DNA of 64,000 nucleotides from Xanthobacter autotrophicus Py2 (GCA_000017645.1 CP000781.1:3025501-3089500), one strand, 5' to 3'; positions 9,394 through 22,306 are shown, counted from the stretch's first letter. Numbers and translations: made by a program. The notes: generated from the letters alone by a model not told the origin.

Positions 9394-10758
9394 ATGGCCC
9401 AGACGCTGCTCGCCCGCAACGCCCTCGTCCTCGTCACCATGGATGGAGAGCGCCGGGAGATCCCGGGCGGTGGGCTCTATGCCGAAGACGGGCGTATCGT
9501 CGCGGTGGGACGCGCCGCTGATCTGCCGGCGCAGGCGGACGAAGTCATCGACCTTGCCGGCCATGTGGTGATCCCGGGCCTCGTCAACACCCACCACCAC
9601 ATGGTGCAGAGCCTGACCCGCGCGGTGCCGGCGGCGCAGGACGGCGAATTGTTCGACTGGCTGCGCGCGCTGTATCCGCTGTGGGCGGGGCTGACCGGCG
9701 AGATGGTGGAGACGGCGACCCTGACCGCCATGGCGGAGCTGATCCTCTCCGGCTGCACCACGTCGTCGGACCATCTCTACATCTATCCCAACGGGGTGCG
9801 GCTCGACGATTCCATCCGCGCTGCGCGGCAGGTCGGAATGCGTTTCCACGCCGCCCGCGGCTCCATGAGCGTGGGCGAGAGCAAGGGCGGCCTGCCTCCC
9901 GACCGGGTGGTGGAGGACGAGGGCTTCGTGATGAAGGACGCCGAGCGCCTTATCGGCGCCTATCACGACCCCGACCGCTTCTCCATGCTGCGGGTGGTGC
10001 TGGCGCCGTGCTCGCCCTTCACCGTGAGCCACGACCTGATGCGGGACACGCTCCGCCTCGCCCGCGCCAACGGCCTGACCCTGCATACGCATCTCGCCGA
10101 GAACGATTCGGATATCGCCTTTTCCCACAAGACCTTCGGCATGGGCCCCACCGAATATGTCCGCGAGCTGGGCTGGGTTGGGCCGGACGTGTGGCATGCT
10201 CACTGCGTGAAGCTGGACGAGGCGGGTATCGCCCTGTTCGCCCGCACGGGCACAGGCATAGCCCATTGCCCGTGCTCCAACATGCGCCTCGCCTCGGGCA
10301 TCGCGCCGGTGAAGCGGTTCCGCGCGGAAGGCATCCCGGTGGGCCTCGGGGTGGACGGCTCGGCCTCCAACGACAGCGGCCATCTTCTGGCCGAGGCACG
10401 CCAGGCCATGCTGCTCCAGCGCGTAGCCTTCGGCCCCGACGCCATGAGCGCGCGCACGGCGCTGGAACTGGCGACTTTGGGCGGCGCGCGGGTGCTGGGA
10501 CGGGACGACATCGGCGCGCTGGCCCCGGACATGGCGGCGGATTTCGTCGCCTTCGACATGTCGGCGCTGGCCTATGCCGGGGCGCTGCACGATCCGGTCG
10601 CGGCGCTCCTGTTCTGCGCGCCGCAGCAGGTGAGCCTGAGCATCATCAACGGCCGCGTGGTGGTGCGCGACGGCCGCCTCCTCACCATCGACTTGCCGGC
10701 GACGGCGCGGCGGCACAATTCCTTCGCCGCCGAGCTGGCGGCGCTGGCGCCGTCCTGA
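9394..10758 (+). CDS. 8-oxoguanine deaminase-like amidohydrolase
   Basis: A metal-dependent deaminase of the amidohydrolase superfamily (cytosine deaminase/AtzB/TrzA group), 454 residues. Metal ligands can be read: VNTHHHM (about residues 65-70), the His of THLAEND, HAHCVKL, and the Asp of LGVDGSASND. The AtzB-like sequence set NTHHHMVQSLTRA, SGCTTSSDHLYIYP and HCPCSNMRLASG is that of proteins annotated and in one case characterised as 8-oxoguanine deaminase (releases ammonia from 8-oxoguanine to give urate), which salvages oxidised purine. The ATG at 9394 follows GGAG. No other purine-catabolism gene is adjacent, so an isoguanine/triazine-type substrate cannot be excluded. Confidence 0.82.
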   Translation: MAQTLLARNALVLVTMDGERREIPGGGLYAEDGRIVAVGRAADLPAQADEVIDLAGHVVIPGLVNTHHHMVQSLTRAVPAAQDGELFDWLRALYPLWAGLTGEMVETATLTAMAELILSGCTTSSDHLYIYPNGVRLDDSIRAARQVGMRFHAARGSMSVGESKGGLPPDRVVEDEGFVMKDAERLIGAYHDPDRFSMLRVVLAPCSPFTVSHDLMRDTLRLARANGLTLHTHLAENDSDIAFSHKTFGMGPTEYVRELGWVGPDVWHAHCVKLDEAGIALFARTGTGIAHCPCSNMRLASGIAPVKRFRAEGIPVGLGVDGSASNDSGHLLAEARQAMLLQRVAFGPDAMSARTALELATLGGARVLGRDDIGALAPDMAADFVAFDMSALAYAGALHDPVAALLFCAPQQVSLSIINGRVVVRDGRLLTIDLPATARRHNSFAAELAALAPS

Positions 10759-10776
10759 TGGCGGAAGTGTCGCTGC

Positions 10777-11151
10777 TCAGAACTTGTGGAAGATGAAGAA
10801 GGCCCCGGCCGAGATGAAGGCAAACCCCACAAGGTGGTTCCAGCCCAGCGGCTCCTTCAGGTAGAGCACCGAGAAGCCGGCGAAGACGAGGAGGGTGATG
10901 ACCTCCTGCATGGTCTTGAGCTGGGCTGTTGAATAGACCTCAGATCCGAATCGGTTGGCCGGGACTGCGAGGCAATACTCGAAAAACGCGATGCCCCAGC
11001 TGGCAAAAATCGCCAGCACCAGCGGCGCCGACTTGTGCTTGAGATGCCCATACCAGGCGAACGTCATGAAGACGTTGGAGGCGACAAGCATGACGATGGG
11101 GAGAAGCTGAGGGGGCAGAAGCGTGGTGAATGAGGGCATGGGGCAGAGCAT
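10777..11151 (-). CDS. DMT family membrane protein (DUF486)
   Basis: A 124-residue integral membrane protein of the DUF486 family, a four-helix relative of the drug/metabolite transporter superfamily. Four hydrophobic helices are visible; the conserved stretches NVFMTFAWYGHLK, SWGIAFFEYCLAVPANR and LKTMQEVITL, then KEPLGWNHLVGFAFISAGAFFIF, match the family closely. Function is unknown; members are often encoded alone. The ATG at 11151 is used here; ATG 11139 four codons later is equally possible. It is convergent with the amidohydrolase gene. Confidence 0.85.
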   Translation of the reverse strand: MLCPMPSFTTLLPPQLLPIVMLVASNVFMTFAWYGHLKHKSAPLVLAIFASWGIAFFEYCLAVPANRFGSEVYSTAQLKTMQEVITLLVFAGFSVLYLKEPLGWNHLVGFAFISAGAFFIFHKF

Positions 11152-11201
11152 CCAGACTGGGATGCCCTGCTCTTAGCACATGATCCGGCCGGGCTCCGCG
11201 C

Positions 11202-11984
11202 CTATTGGATCTTCGCCTTGTCAATGACAGTCGTCGAGACCGCGTTGGCGGCGGTGATATCCGCCTTGTTGGACGTCACGGAAAGGCTGGAGATGCCGGA
11301 CATGAACGAGCAGGACTGATGATAGGCCTGTGCGTCCCGCAGCGCGAGCGCGAGCGGGTATTTGGTGAGCCCGTCCGTCCGCTTGCTAACGATCTGGTCG
11401 CGGATGCGTGTACGGTTGGCCTGGATCTGGTTGGCGATAAGTGTAACCAGTTGGTTCTGCATCAGGGCGCTGTCGGCCAGCGTGTCGCTGCCCTGGGCAA
11501 TGGCCGAGACCAGGTTCAGCGCTTGCGCCGCCTCGCCGCCCGTGAAGGCGCCCACTGCCGAGGCCACCATGGCCACCTCGCCGAGGAAGAGTTTGCGGTG
11601 GGTCACACGGACGTAGAGGTCGTCGATGAAGGCCTCGCAAAGGACATCCGAGCGCTGCATCAGCGCGTCCTGCACGAAGTCGCGATTCTGCGAAGTTTCC
11701 GATGCGTAGCGCAGGATCTCTGGGTCGATGACCGGCACGTAGCGGTTCGAAAACGCCGACGGCTGCGCACCGAGCGCCGGCGATGTCGCCGATCCAGACT
11801 GGACGATCTGGTTGGTCTGAACGTCCACATAGGACAGGCTGAGATTGTAATCGACCAGCTGAACCGGTCGCATGGGTGCGCGCATGCCGGACATCAGCGT
11901 ATCGCAGCCTGAAAGACCGAGCCCCATCGCGATCAATGCCGACGCTGCGACCGCGCGCCGAACCTTCCTGTTATTCTGATTCAT
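11202..11984 (-). CDS. Outer-membrane-type lipoprotein, unknown function
   Basis: A 260-residue predicted lipoprotein: basic N-terminus, hydrophobic core and a lipobox GLGLSGC with the acylated Cys near residue 27 followed by Asp, the inner-membrane retention type residue in enterics although rules differ in alphaproteobacteria. The mature part is mostly helical and Gln/Asn/Ser rich, with SNRYVPVIDPEILRYAS and long amphipathic stretches (ALMQNQLVTLIANQIQANR). ATG 11984 is chosen over 12035 because it puts the signal at the terminus. I do not recognise a family. A downstream gap separates it from the DUF486 gene on the same strand. Confidence 0.7.
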   Translation of the reverse strand: MNQNNRKVRRAVAASALIAMGLGLSGCDTLMSGMRAPMRPVQLVDYNLSLSYVDVQTNQIVQSGSATSPALGAQPSAFSNRYVPVIDPEILRYASETSQNRDFVQDALMQRSDVLCEAFIDDLYVRVTHRKLFLGEVAMVASAVGAFTGGEAAQALNLVSAIAQGSDTLADSALMQNQLVTLIANQIQANRTRIRDQIVSKRTDGLTKYPLALALRDAQAYHQSCSFMSGISSLSVTSNKADITAANAVSTTVIDKAKIQ

Positions 11985-12073
11985 TGCAGCCCCCTGCTTT
12001 CGACAAGGATTGCGTGCGACTGGATGCTGCGACAAGTATTAGTTGCATATTATTAACCAATGCAGCTTATGCG

Positions 12074-12103
12074 TGTCATTTTTGCATCACTGGATGCATG
12101 ACA
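12074..12103. promoter_or_regulatory. Palindrome in the uvrB upstream region
   Basis: Nested inverted repeat: outer TGTCA / TGACA and inner TGCATC-ACTG-GATGCA, in an AT-rich 150-base gap between the divergent lipoprotein gene and uvrB. It could be an operator or a short hairpin (TTTT follows). It does not match the alphaproteobacterial LexA site GTTC-N7-GTTC, which would be expected if uvrB were SOS-controlled in the usual way. Confidence 0.4.
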
Positions 12104-12179
12104 TTTTCCGAACTTTGGCGACGCGAGGTCTCGCGCTCTGCGTCTTTCCTAACGGGGGGATCGCCCCCATATTCCCCCT

Positions 12180-14780
12180 ATGGCCAAAGCATCCCGTCCC
12201 GGTAAGCTCGGAGAGCGCTCCCAGCGTCATTTCGAGCCGGCGCCCCAGCAGGCGCTGGATCCTGAACTCGCACAGTCCCTCGGGCTCGCACCCGGGGACG
12301 TGAGCCTCGATTTCGGGTCCGCCGGGGCCTCCGCCACGGTGCAGGCGCTGTCGCAGCTGATCGAGAACGGGCGGCCGGAGGTCAACGGCCAGACCTGGGT
12401 GCCCCATCGTCCGCCGCGTCCGGAGAAGTCCGAGGGCGGCGTCAGCTTCATCATGAAGAGCGATTTCGAGCCCGCCGGCGACCAGCCGCAGGCCATCGCC
12501 GAGCTGTGCGCCCAGGCGCAGGCCGGCGAGCGCGACCAGGTGCTGCTAGGCGTCACCGGATCGGGCAAGACCTTCACCATGGCCAAGGTAATCGAGCAGC
12601 TCCAGCGCCCGGCCATCGTGCTCGCACCCAACAAGACGCTGGCGGCCCAGCTCTATGGCGAGTTCAAGAGCTTTTTCCCCGACAATGCGGTGGAATATTT
12701 CGTCTCCTACTACGATTACTACCAGCCGGAGGCCTATGTACCCCGGACGGATACCTATATCGAGAAGGAATCCTCCATCAACGAGCAGATCGACCGCATG
12801 CGCCATGCGGCGACACGTGCCCTTCTGGAGCGCGACGATGTGATCATCGTCGCCTCGGTGTCGTGCATCTACGGCATCGGCTCGGTCGAGACCTATTCGG
12901 CCATGACCTTCGACATCAAGGTGGGCGAGCGCATCGACCAGCGCGGCCTGCTGGCCGATCTCGTGGCCCTGCAATACAAGCGCATCCAGTCGGATTTCGC
13001 CCGCGGCACCTTCCGGGTGCGCGGCGACGTGGTGGAGATCTTCCCCGCCCACTACGAGGATCGCGCCTGGCGCGTCTCCCTGTTCGGCGACGAAGTGGAG
13101 AGCATCGCCGAGTTCGACCCGCTCACCGGCCACAAGAGCGGTGACATGAAGAGCGTGCGCGTCTACGCCGCCTCCCATTACGTCACCCCGCGTCCGACGC
13201 TGATCCAGGCCATCACCGGCATCAAGGCCGAGCTGAAGATGCGCCTCGACGAGCTCTACAAGATGGGCCGCCTGCTGGAGGCCCAGCGGCTGGAGCAGCG
13301 CACCCGATACGACCTTGAGATGATGGAGGCCACCGGCAGTTGCGCCGGCATCGAGAATTATTCGCGCTGGCTCACCGGCCGCAAGCCGGGCGAGCCGCCG
13401 CCGACCCTGTTCGAATATGTGCCCGACAATTCCCTCGTCTTCATCGACGAGAGCCATGTGACCGTGCCGCAGATCGGCGCCATGTATCGCGGCGACTTCC
13501 GCCGCAAGGCGACGCTGGCGGAATACGGCTTCCGCCTGCCGAGCTGCATGGACAATCGCCCGCTGCGCTTCGAGGAATGGGAGGCCATGCGGCCGCAGAC
13601 GGTCCATGTCTCCGCCACCCCCGGCACCTGGGAGATGGAGAAGACCGGCGGCGTGTTCGTGGAGCAGGTGATCCGGCCCACGGGGCTGATCGATCCGCCG
13701 GTGGAAGTGCGCCCCGCCCGCACCCAGGTGGACGATCTGCTGGGCGAAGTGCGGGCCTTCGCGGCGAAAGGTTACCGTACGCTGGTGACGGTACTCACCA
13801 AGCGCATGGCCGAGGACCTCACCGAATATCTGCACGAGCACGGCATCCGCGTGCGTTACATGCATTCCGATATCGACACCATCGAGCGCATCGAGATCAT
13901 CCGCGACCTCAGGCTTGGGGCGTTCGACGTGCTCATCGGCATCAACCTGCTGCGCGAGGGCCTCGACATCCCGGAGTGTGGGCTGGTGGCCATCCTGGAC
14001 GCGGACAAGGAAGGCTTCCTGCGCTCGGAGACCTCGCTGGTGCAGACCATCGGCCGCGCTGCCCGCAACGTGGACGGCCGCGTCATCCTCTATGCCGACC
14101 GGGTCACCGGCTCCATGGAGCGGGCCATGGCAGAGACCTCCCGCCGCCGCGAGAAGCAGGTAGCCTACAACACCGCCCACGGCATCACGCCGGAGAGCGT
14201 GAAGAAGGCCATCGGCGACATTCTCAATTCCGTCTACGAGCGCGACCACGTGCAGGTGGATGCGGGCCTGGCGGAGGAGGGGGCCGCCTTCGGGCACAAC
14301 CTCAAGGCGGTGATGGCGGACCTGGAGAAGCGGATGCGCGCCGCCGCCGCGGACCTCGACTTCGAGACCGCCGCCCGCCTGCGCGACGAGATCCGCCGGC
14401 TGGAGGCGACCGAGCTGGCGGTGGCCGACGATCCCCTCGCCCGGCAGGAGGCGGTGGAGGACAAGTCCGGCGGCTTCCGGGGTCCGCGCAAATACGGCAA
14501 GGCGGCCAACCTGCCGCCCAAGGAAGACGCCGGCAAGCTCTTGCCGCGCGGCCGCGGGGCGGGGCGCAAGCCGCGCTCTGAACCCGATGACGAAGGGATG
14601 GGCGAGGAGCAGGCGGGCTACACCGCTCCGGTCACCCGCGCCCACAAGCCCTCCCTCGACGACATGGGTCCCGGCTCGGACCGCGCCGTGCCCATCACGG
14701 AAGACACCTTCCGCCCCGGCCCGCGCCCCGATCCCGGCACCAAGGGCTACCGGAAGGGCGGGCGACGGTCGAAGGGGTAA
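12180..14780 (+). CDS. uvrB: UvrABC system protein B
   Basis: The DNA-damage-verification helicase of nucleotide excision repair; it receives lesions from UvrA and loads UvrC. Walker A GVTGSGKT (residues 124-131), the damage-probing beta hairpin region [20 protein letters not shown], the Walker B-type DESH, helicase motifs ([23 protein letters not shown]) and the C-terminal UVR coil ([18 protein letters not shown]) that contacts UvrC are all present. At 866 residues it is about 200 longer than the E. coli protein: roughly 90 extra N-terminal residues, as in rhizobial relatives, and a 125-residue Gly/Pro/Lys-rich C-terminal tail. No good ribosome site precedes ATG 12180, but the N-terminal extension looks coding. 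Confidence 0.96.
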   Translation: MAKASRPGKLGERSQRHFEPAPQQALDPELAQSLGLAPGDVSLDFGSAGASATVQALSQLIENGRPEVNGQTWVPHRPPRPEKSEGGVSFIMKSDFEPAGDQPQAIAELCAQAQAGERDQVLLGVTGSGKTFTMAKVIEQLQRPAIVLAPNKTLAAQLYGEFKSFFPDNAVEYFVSYYDYYQPEAYVPRTDTYIEKESSINEQIDRMRHAATRALLERDDVIIVASVSCIYGIGSVETYSAMTFDIKVGERIDQRGLLADLVALQYKRIQSDFARGTFRVRGDVVEIFPAHYEDRAWRVSLFGDEVESIAEFDPLTGHKSGDMKSVRVYAASHYVTPRPTLIQAITGIKAELKMRLDELYKMGRLLEAQRLEQRTRYDLEMMEATGSCAGIENYSRWLTGRKPGEPPPTLFEYVPDNSLVFIDESHVTVPQIGAMYRGDFRRKATLAEYGFRLPSCMDNRPLRFEEWEAMRPQTVHVSATPGTWEMEKTGGVFVEQVIRPTGLIDPPVEVRPARTQVDDLLGEVRAFAAKGYRTLVTVLTKRMAEDLTEYLHEHGIRVRYMHSDIDTIERIEIIRDLRLGAFDVLIGINLLREGLDIPECGLVAILDADKEGFLRSETSLVQTIGRAARNVDGRVILYADRVTGSMERAMAETSRRREKQVAYNTAHGITPESVKKAIGDILNSVYERDHVQVDAGLAEEGAAFGHNLKAVMADLEKRMRAAAADLDFETAARLRDEIRRLEATELAVADDPLARQEAVEDKSGGFRGPRKYGKAANLPPKEDAGKLLPRGRGAGRKPRSEPDDEGMGEEQAGYTAPVTRAHKPSLDDMGPGSDRAVPITEDTFRPGPRPDPGTKGYRKGGRRSKG

Positions 14781-14781
14781 A

Positions 14782-14883
14782 ACCAAGGGCCCGTAAACAA
14801 AGCTCACGGGCCCTTGGTAAAGCTCGCGCGGCGCTTGAGCGGAGCCACTTGGCGTCGGTCAATGACCGAGGCCGATGGTAGAG
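14782..14883. repeat. Dispersed intergenic repeat, copy B, with hairpin after uvrB
   Basis: Starts with a perfect 13-bp hairpin (14782-14794 and 14806-14818, arms ACCAAGGGCCCGT / ACGGGCCCTTGGT) directly after the uvrB stop, then a 69-base core (14814-14882) nearly identical to copy A at 1381-1449. The core holds the palindrome TCGGTCA-A-TGACCGA. The hairpin could terminate uvrB transcription, although no T tract follows. Position before the TRIC-type gene parallels copy A, which also precedes a gene on the plus strand. Confidence 0.75.
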
Positions 14884-14951
14884 GCCGCGCCACTCGCCCA
14901 TCCCGCCGCCCCCGTGCTACGCCCTGCGGACCGTGGGGCGGGGAGGCGGGC

Positions 14952-15581
14952 ATGGAGACGGCGGATCTTCTCAAGGTTCTCTACATCGTCGCCATCGTGG
15001 CGGAGGCGATGACGGCCGCGCTGGCGGCGGGGCGGCGGGAGATGGACTGGGTGGGCGTGTGCCTGCTCGGCTCGGTCACGGCGCTCGGCGGCGGCTCGGT
15101 GCGCGACGTGCTGCTGGGCCGGCATCCCCTGTCCTGGGTGCAGCATCCGGAATACCTGCTCATCACCTGCGGCGCGGCGCTGGCGACCATCATGGTGGCG
15201 CGTTACATGCGCCACCTGCGGCACGTCTTCCTGTTCCTCGATGCGGTGGGGCTGGTGGTGTTCACCGTCATCGGCTGCAACGTGGCCATGAGCCTCGACA
15301 TGCCGGTGGTGGTGGTGATCGCCGCCGGGATGATCACCGGCTGCGTCGGCGGCGTCCTGCGCGACGTGCTGTGCGCGGACGTCCCGCTGCTGTTCCGGGC
15401 CGAGCTCTACGGCACGGTGTCCATCGTCACCGGCGGCCTTTACATGGCGGGCAAGGCGCTGGATTTGCCGCACGATCCCCTCACCATCGGCGTCATGGCG
15501 CTCGGGTTGGGGATGCGCATGCTTGCCCTGCGGTTCGGCTGGCGCATGCCCAAGTTCGTCTACACCGAAACGATCCACTGA
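14952..15581 (+). CDS. Trimeric intracellular cation channel family protein (UPF0126)
   Basis: A 209-residue membrane protein with the duplicated three-helix repeat of bacterial TRIC/UPF0126 proteins. Each repeat contains the glycine-rich signature: LGSVTALGGGSVRDVLLGR in the first and ITGCVGGVLRDVLCADVP in the second. About seven hydrophobic helices. Structurally studied prokaryotic TRICs are trimeric K+/Na+-permeable channels; the physiological role in bacteria is unclear. GGGAGG is located just upstream of ATG 14952. It stands alone between repeat copy B and the convergent DUF930 gene. Confidence 0.9.
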   Translation: METADLLKVLYIVAIVAEAMTAALAAGRREMDWVGVCLLGSVTALGGGSVRDVLLGRHPLSWVQHPEYLLITCGAALATIMVARYMRHLRHVFLFLDAVGLVVFTVIGCNVAMSLDMPVVVVIAAGMITGCVGGVLRDVLCADVPLLFRAELYGTVSIVTGGLYMAGKALDLPHDPLTIGVMALGLGMRMLALRFGWRMPKFVYTETIH

Positions 15582-15620
15582 GGACCGGTCGCGGTCATTC
15601 AAGACCAAGACCGAAGGCCC

Positions 15621-16103
15621 TTACGGCACCAGCGAATGCGCCGACCACTCGTCGCGGGGCACTTCCTCGCCCAGCGTGTAGCTGAAGGTGTCCACGTCCA
15701 TGCCGTCGGCGCTGGTGTGGCAGGTGTAGGAGAGGTGGTACCAGTGCCCGTGGCTGCGTATGGCCGCCCCCGGCGCGGTGATGGAGGCCTCCCCCAATTG
15801 GGGATCGGCGAAGGCATAGGCCACGGCCTCCTCGGGCTGCATGTCGGCATGCTCGCGCCCTACGGTGCCCATGGCGCGGGCGTTGCAGCGCTGCTCGATG
15901 CGGGTGGGCAGGTCCACGTGCAGCATCGCGGCGTCGCGCTTCGGCTGGCCGTTGTCGGGCTGGGCGGTGTGGGAATGGCTTTTTTTGGAATGGGTGTGCT
16001 TGTGCGCCGCCTCGGCCGGCGTCGGCAGGGCGGCGAGCGACAGGGCAACGAAGGCTGGCAATAGCAGCGTTGACAAGAGGAGCGTTTGCAAAAGGCGCTT
16101 CAC
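15621..16103 (-). CDS. DUF930 domain exported protein
   Basis: A 160-residue secreted protein of the DUF930 family, typical of Hyphomicrobiales and of unknown function. A signal peptide (MKRLLQTLLLSTLLLPAFV..., cleavage near AEAAH) is followed by a His/Lys/Ser-rich linker (HKHTHSKKSHSHT) that might bind metal, then the DUF930 core: LHVDLPTRIEQRCNARAMG, EAVAYAFADP, then GHWYHLSYTCHTSADGMDVDTF and YTLGEEVPRDEWSAH. Two conserved cysteines probably pair. The His-rich linker is the unusual part. Confidence 0.85.
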   Translation of the reverse strand: MKRLLQTLLLSTLLLPAFVALSLAALPTPAEAAHKHTHSKKSHSHTAQPDNGQPKRDAAMLHVDLPTRIEQRCNARAMGTVGREHADMQPEEAVAYAFADPQLGEASITAPGAAIRSHGHWYHLSYTCHTSADGMDVDTFSYTLGEEVPRDEWSAHSLVP

Positions 16104-16313
16104 GAGGGTTCACATCCACGGCTGACAGTCCCGAAGCCCTGCGCATAATAGAATGTCGTGGCAAGGGTGGGACGCACCGCGCGAAGATGTGACCCGTTTT
16201 CCACGTCGCGACATGTGATATGCTGGTTACGATACAGCTTTGATGGCGTCGCCGGGTGACGCTCCCGATGCTATAAGGCCCCGCGCGGGTAAAATGCAGG
16301 ATTGGATCTGGGG

Positions 16314-16862
16314 ATGGCGGCTGAGCGGGCGATGATCCTCGCCGTGCAGGGGGCGGACCGGGAGAAGATCCAGTCCCTCCTGATCGAGGCGGCCAAGGGG
16401 CTGCGTGCGTCCGGCGTGCGTGTGCTGGGCGTGGTGGAGCATCTGCCGCCCGGCTGCGCCCACGAGGACGCGCTGCTGCTCGACCTCGTCTCCGGCGAGA
16501 CCAACCGCCTGCACCAGAATCTCGGCCCCGGCGCGGCCGGCTGCAGCCTCGATCCCGCCGGGCTCGCGGCCGCCTCCGCAGGCGTGGAGCGGGCCATCGC
16601 CGCACGCCTCGATGAGGGCGGCGACCTCTCCGACACGGTGGTGATCCTCTCCAAGTTCGGCCGTCAGGAGGCGGAGGGGCGCGGGCTCACCAGCGCCTTC
16701 CACGCGGCGGTGGCGGCGGAGCTCTCCGTGCTCACCTCGGTTTCCCCCACTGTGCGCGACCAGTGGGACGGCTTTGTCGGCGATCTCGCGCAGATCGCTC
16801 CGGCCAGCCTGAGCGAGGTCGAGGACTGGTGGGGTTGCCTCGCGCGCGAACTGGTGGAGTGA
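16314..16862 (+). CDS. DUF2478 domain protein
   Basis: A cytoplasmic protein of about 182 residues of the DUF2478 family. The N-terminus has a P-loop-NTPase-like first strand (ILAVQGADREKIQSLLIEAAKGLRASG) without a full Walker A, followed by GVRVLGVVEHLP and, centrally, DTVVILSKFGRQEAEGRGL, the conserved block of the family. In other proteobacteria such genes often neighbour molybdate or nucleotide-transport genes; nothing of that kind is adjacent here. ATG 16314 is preferred; a TTG at 16302 and an ATG at 16332 are alternatives. Function is unknown. Confidence 0.75.
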   Translation: MAAERAMILAVQGADREKIQSLLIEAAKGLRASGVRVLGVVEHLPPGCAHEDALLLDLVSGETNRLHQNLGPGAAGCSLDPAGLAAASAGVERAIAARLDEGGDLSDTVVILSKFGRQEAEGRGLTSAFHAAVAAELSVLTSVSPTVRDQWDGFVGDLAQIAPASLSEVEDWWGCLARELVE

Positions 16863-17122
16863 GGCCTGGGCCGCAATGCCCGCCGTCCGCCCCCTTCGCC
16901 GGACAACGGCTTGCCATCTAACGGGTTTTGCCGTCGCAGAAGCGCGCGGAAGAGGCCACGCAGGCACGGGTTGAGGCGTTTCTTCACGCCGGCCGGTATC
17001 CCCTTGGCTCGAAAACGCTCTAAGAAGGGCGTCGGGCAGGGACGATCCATGGCGTTTAGCGCGGCGGTACCGCGACAGGCCGGGGACGACCAGCCCTTCC
17101 TCGTCATGTCCAGAAGGCAGCC

Positions 17123-17860
17123 ATGGCCCAGCGTCGTCCCCTTGCCCGTCCGGCCGCGCCCGGCACTTTCCCCGCTGCGGCCCTTTGCGCGGCCTTTGCC
17201 GCGGCACTGGCCCTGACGGCCTGCCAGGGCAATCCGGACAGCTGGGGTACGGGCGTGGTGAAGCAGTCCGACGCGTTCGGCGATTATTCGGAGACGGTGG
17301 TGGCGATCCCGCGGCCCACCGCCGGCCCGCGCCAGTTCCAGTGCGCCGGCCCGTTCGCGCCCAATACCAGCGCCGTCAACATCGCCGCCGATTTCGGCCA
17401 GGCCAATGTGGTGACCGGCAACATCATCTCCCCCGATGGCAGCACCTCGCCCGGTCTCGTGGTCCTGCCCAACGATCCGGCGCTGAGCCTGGAGATCGCC
17501 TGGAAGGACGCCATCGACATGGTGGGCCCGCGCCGGGTGGCCTTCACCGAATCCAGCGCCTGGAGCGTGAACGGCATCGCCATCGGCTCCACCCTCGCCG
17601 ACCTCGAAAAGGCCAACGGCAAGCCGTTCCGGGTGCAGGGCTTCGGCGGCAATGGCGGCGGCGTGGTGGCGGACTGGCGCGGCGGGCGGCTCGGCAACCT
17701 GGGCGGCGGCTGCACCCTCGGCGTGCAGCTGGCGCTTTCGGCCAGCGCTTCGGACCAGGCCCAGGCGCGGCTGTCCGGGCCAAAGAGCATTGCCTCCAGC
17801 GATGCGGCCCTGCGCTCTGCCGCCCCAACCGTGGGCGTGTTCTGGGTGACCTACCGGTAG
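17123..17860 (+). CDS. Lipoprotein of unknown function
   Basis: A 245-residue predicted lipoprotein: N-terminal basic Arg-rich stretch, hydrophobic core (AAALCAAFAAALALTAC) and lipobox LTAC near residue 34. The mature part has an RRVAFTESSAWSVNGIAIGSTLADLEKANGKPF segment, which looks like the strand-helix of PepSY-like or calcium-regulated secreted domains (a pattern GIAIGSTLADLEKANG is common in such exported proteins), then a Gly-rich stretch and a terminal strand GVFWVTYR. No firm family name. The 260-base gap upstream shows no gene. Confidence 0.65.
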   Translation: MAQRRPLARPAAPGTFPAAALCAAFAAALALTACQGNPDSWGTGVVKQSDAFGDYSETVVAIPRPTAGPRQFQCAGPFAPNTSAVNIAADFGQANVVTGNIISPDGSTSPGLVVLPNDPALSLEIAWKDAIDMVGPRRVAFTESSAWSVNGIAIGSTLADLEKANGKPFRVQGFGGNGGGVVADWRGGRLGNLGGGCTLGVQLALSASASDQAQARLSGPKSIASSDAALRSAAPTVGVFWVTYR

Positions 17861-17874
17861 TTGGTCGGTTCGGC

Positions 17875-18309
17875 TCAGGCCTGCCGGGCGCCGGTGCGGT
17901 GGGCGAAGGCCCACACGCGATAGCCGGAGAAGGTCCACAGCATGGTGATGCCGGTGGTGATGGACTGGGCCAAAAGGTAGTAGATCCCCAGTTCGTGCAC
18001 CAGCAGGCCCATGATGAGGCCGTTCAGTACGAAGGCTACCCCGGCCACCACCATGAAGCGCGGCACCGCCCCCGCATGGGAGCGGGTGGATTCGAAGGTG
18101 AAGCGGCGGTTGAGGCTGTAGGAGACGATCCCGCCCACCACGAACCCGACCCCTGACCCCGCCACCGGGCCGGTGAGGCCGTTTTCCACCAGCAGCGTCA
18201 GCGCCGCGAAATGGGCAGCGGTGGCGGTGAGGCCCACGCCCACGAAGGTGGCCAGTTGCCGGATGAGGGCGCGGTATCTGACGACCAGTTCGGCGAAGGT
18301 GGTTGGCAC
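17875..18309 (-). CDS. GtrA family membrane protein
   Basis: A four-helix membrane protein of 144 residues in the GtrA/DPMS family, proposed to move undecaprenyl-phosphate-linked sugars across the inner membrane or to anchor glycosyltransferases. Diagnostic stretches: RQLATFVGVGLTATAAHF in helix 1, GGIVSYSLNRRFTFES after helix 2 (the hallmark N-R-x-F-T-F motif), and the C-terminal YRVWAF. No glycosyltransferase partner is adjacent. It is convergent with the lipoprotein gene and divergent from carB. Confidence 0.88.
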   Translation of the reverse strand: MPTTFAELVVRYRALIRQLATFVGVGLTATAAHFAALTLLVENGLTGPVAGSGVGFVVGGIVSYSLNRRFTFESTRSHAGAVPRFMVVAGVAFVLNGLIMGLLVHELGIYYLLAQSITTGITMLWTFSGYRVWAFAHRTGARQA

Positions 18310-18665
18310 CGCGTCTGTCTCCGGAGGGAGTGAGCCGTCAACGTCGGCGTCATGGCTTCCGTCGCCGCAAATTATGGTCTAAGGAAGCCCATCAGCGCGC
18401 AGGGTGAAAGAGAATTCCCGAGGTGTGACCTCCTCGCACTTCCTCCGCCCCCATGCGCGCACGCTTCCGGGACTGCCCGGGGCGGTGCTCGATCCTTTCG
18501 GGGGGCGCGTGACCCGCGGCCCTTTTTTTGCGCCCGGAGCGCGATAGGAAAGGCGCGAGTGCCCCTGAGGCAAACCTGCCCGGAAGCATCGACGAAACGG
18601 ATCCCGCGGTCCGCCCCCGTGTCTACCCGGGAGCGGGCGGCGACGGTGGAGAGCGCCAGACAGAA
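18310..18665. other. Intergenic region upstream of carB
   Basis: A 356-base gap between the divergent GtrA gene and carB. No gene or convincing hairpin-plus-T-tract attenuator was seen; a CCCGCGG...CTTTTTTT stretch near 18513-18530 is suggestive but lacks a good stem. It must hold the carB promoter. Confidence 0.4.
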
Positions 18666-22028
<3,363 letters not shown>

Positions 22029-22211
22029 TTCTGCGTCCGCTGGGTGCGGCGCACGTGGGCCCGGGTTTGTCCCTGGGCTTTTTGCCTCCACGGGCGTTTT
22101 CGACGTGCCTGCCCAGCGCATTCGCGTCGGGCAGGTGGAGCCTTCGCCGCCGTGCGGCTCCCTAGGGAGTTTTCCGCCGGGCGGGGGCAGCCGCCGCAAC
22201 CGTGGGCCAAC

Positions 22212-22236
22212 GCCGCACGGTGCGGCTTTCTTTTCT
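22212..22236 (+). terminator. Terminator after carB
   Basis: GCCGC-ACGGT-GCGGC hairpin followed by TTTCTTTTCT, about 185 bases after the carB stop. A short stem, but the T-rich tail makes a Rho-independent terminator likely. Confidence 0.65.
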
Positions 22237-22237
22237 A

Positions 22238-22272
22238 GCGCCGGAGGCGCCCCCTCCAGGGGTGTCCGGCGC
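22238..22272 (+). promoter_or_regulatory. Hairpin in the greA leader
   Basis: Arms GCGCCGGA / TCCGGCGC enclose an inner CCCC-TCCA-GGGG hairpin and end 34 bases before the greA start. It follows the carB terminator directly, so it may be a structured 5' leader of greA or part of a repeat-like palindrome. Confidence 0.45.
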
Positions 22273-22306
22273 AGTGACCTGTTTCAGGAGGTCTGAAGAA
22301 GGACCC

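Noticed and set aside
12040..12180. LexA/SOS box for uvrB
   Set aside because: No GTTC-N7-GTTC or close variant was found; only an unrelated palindrome at 12074-12103.
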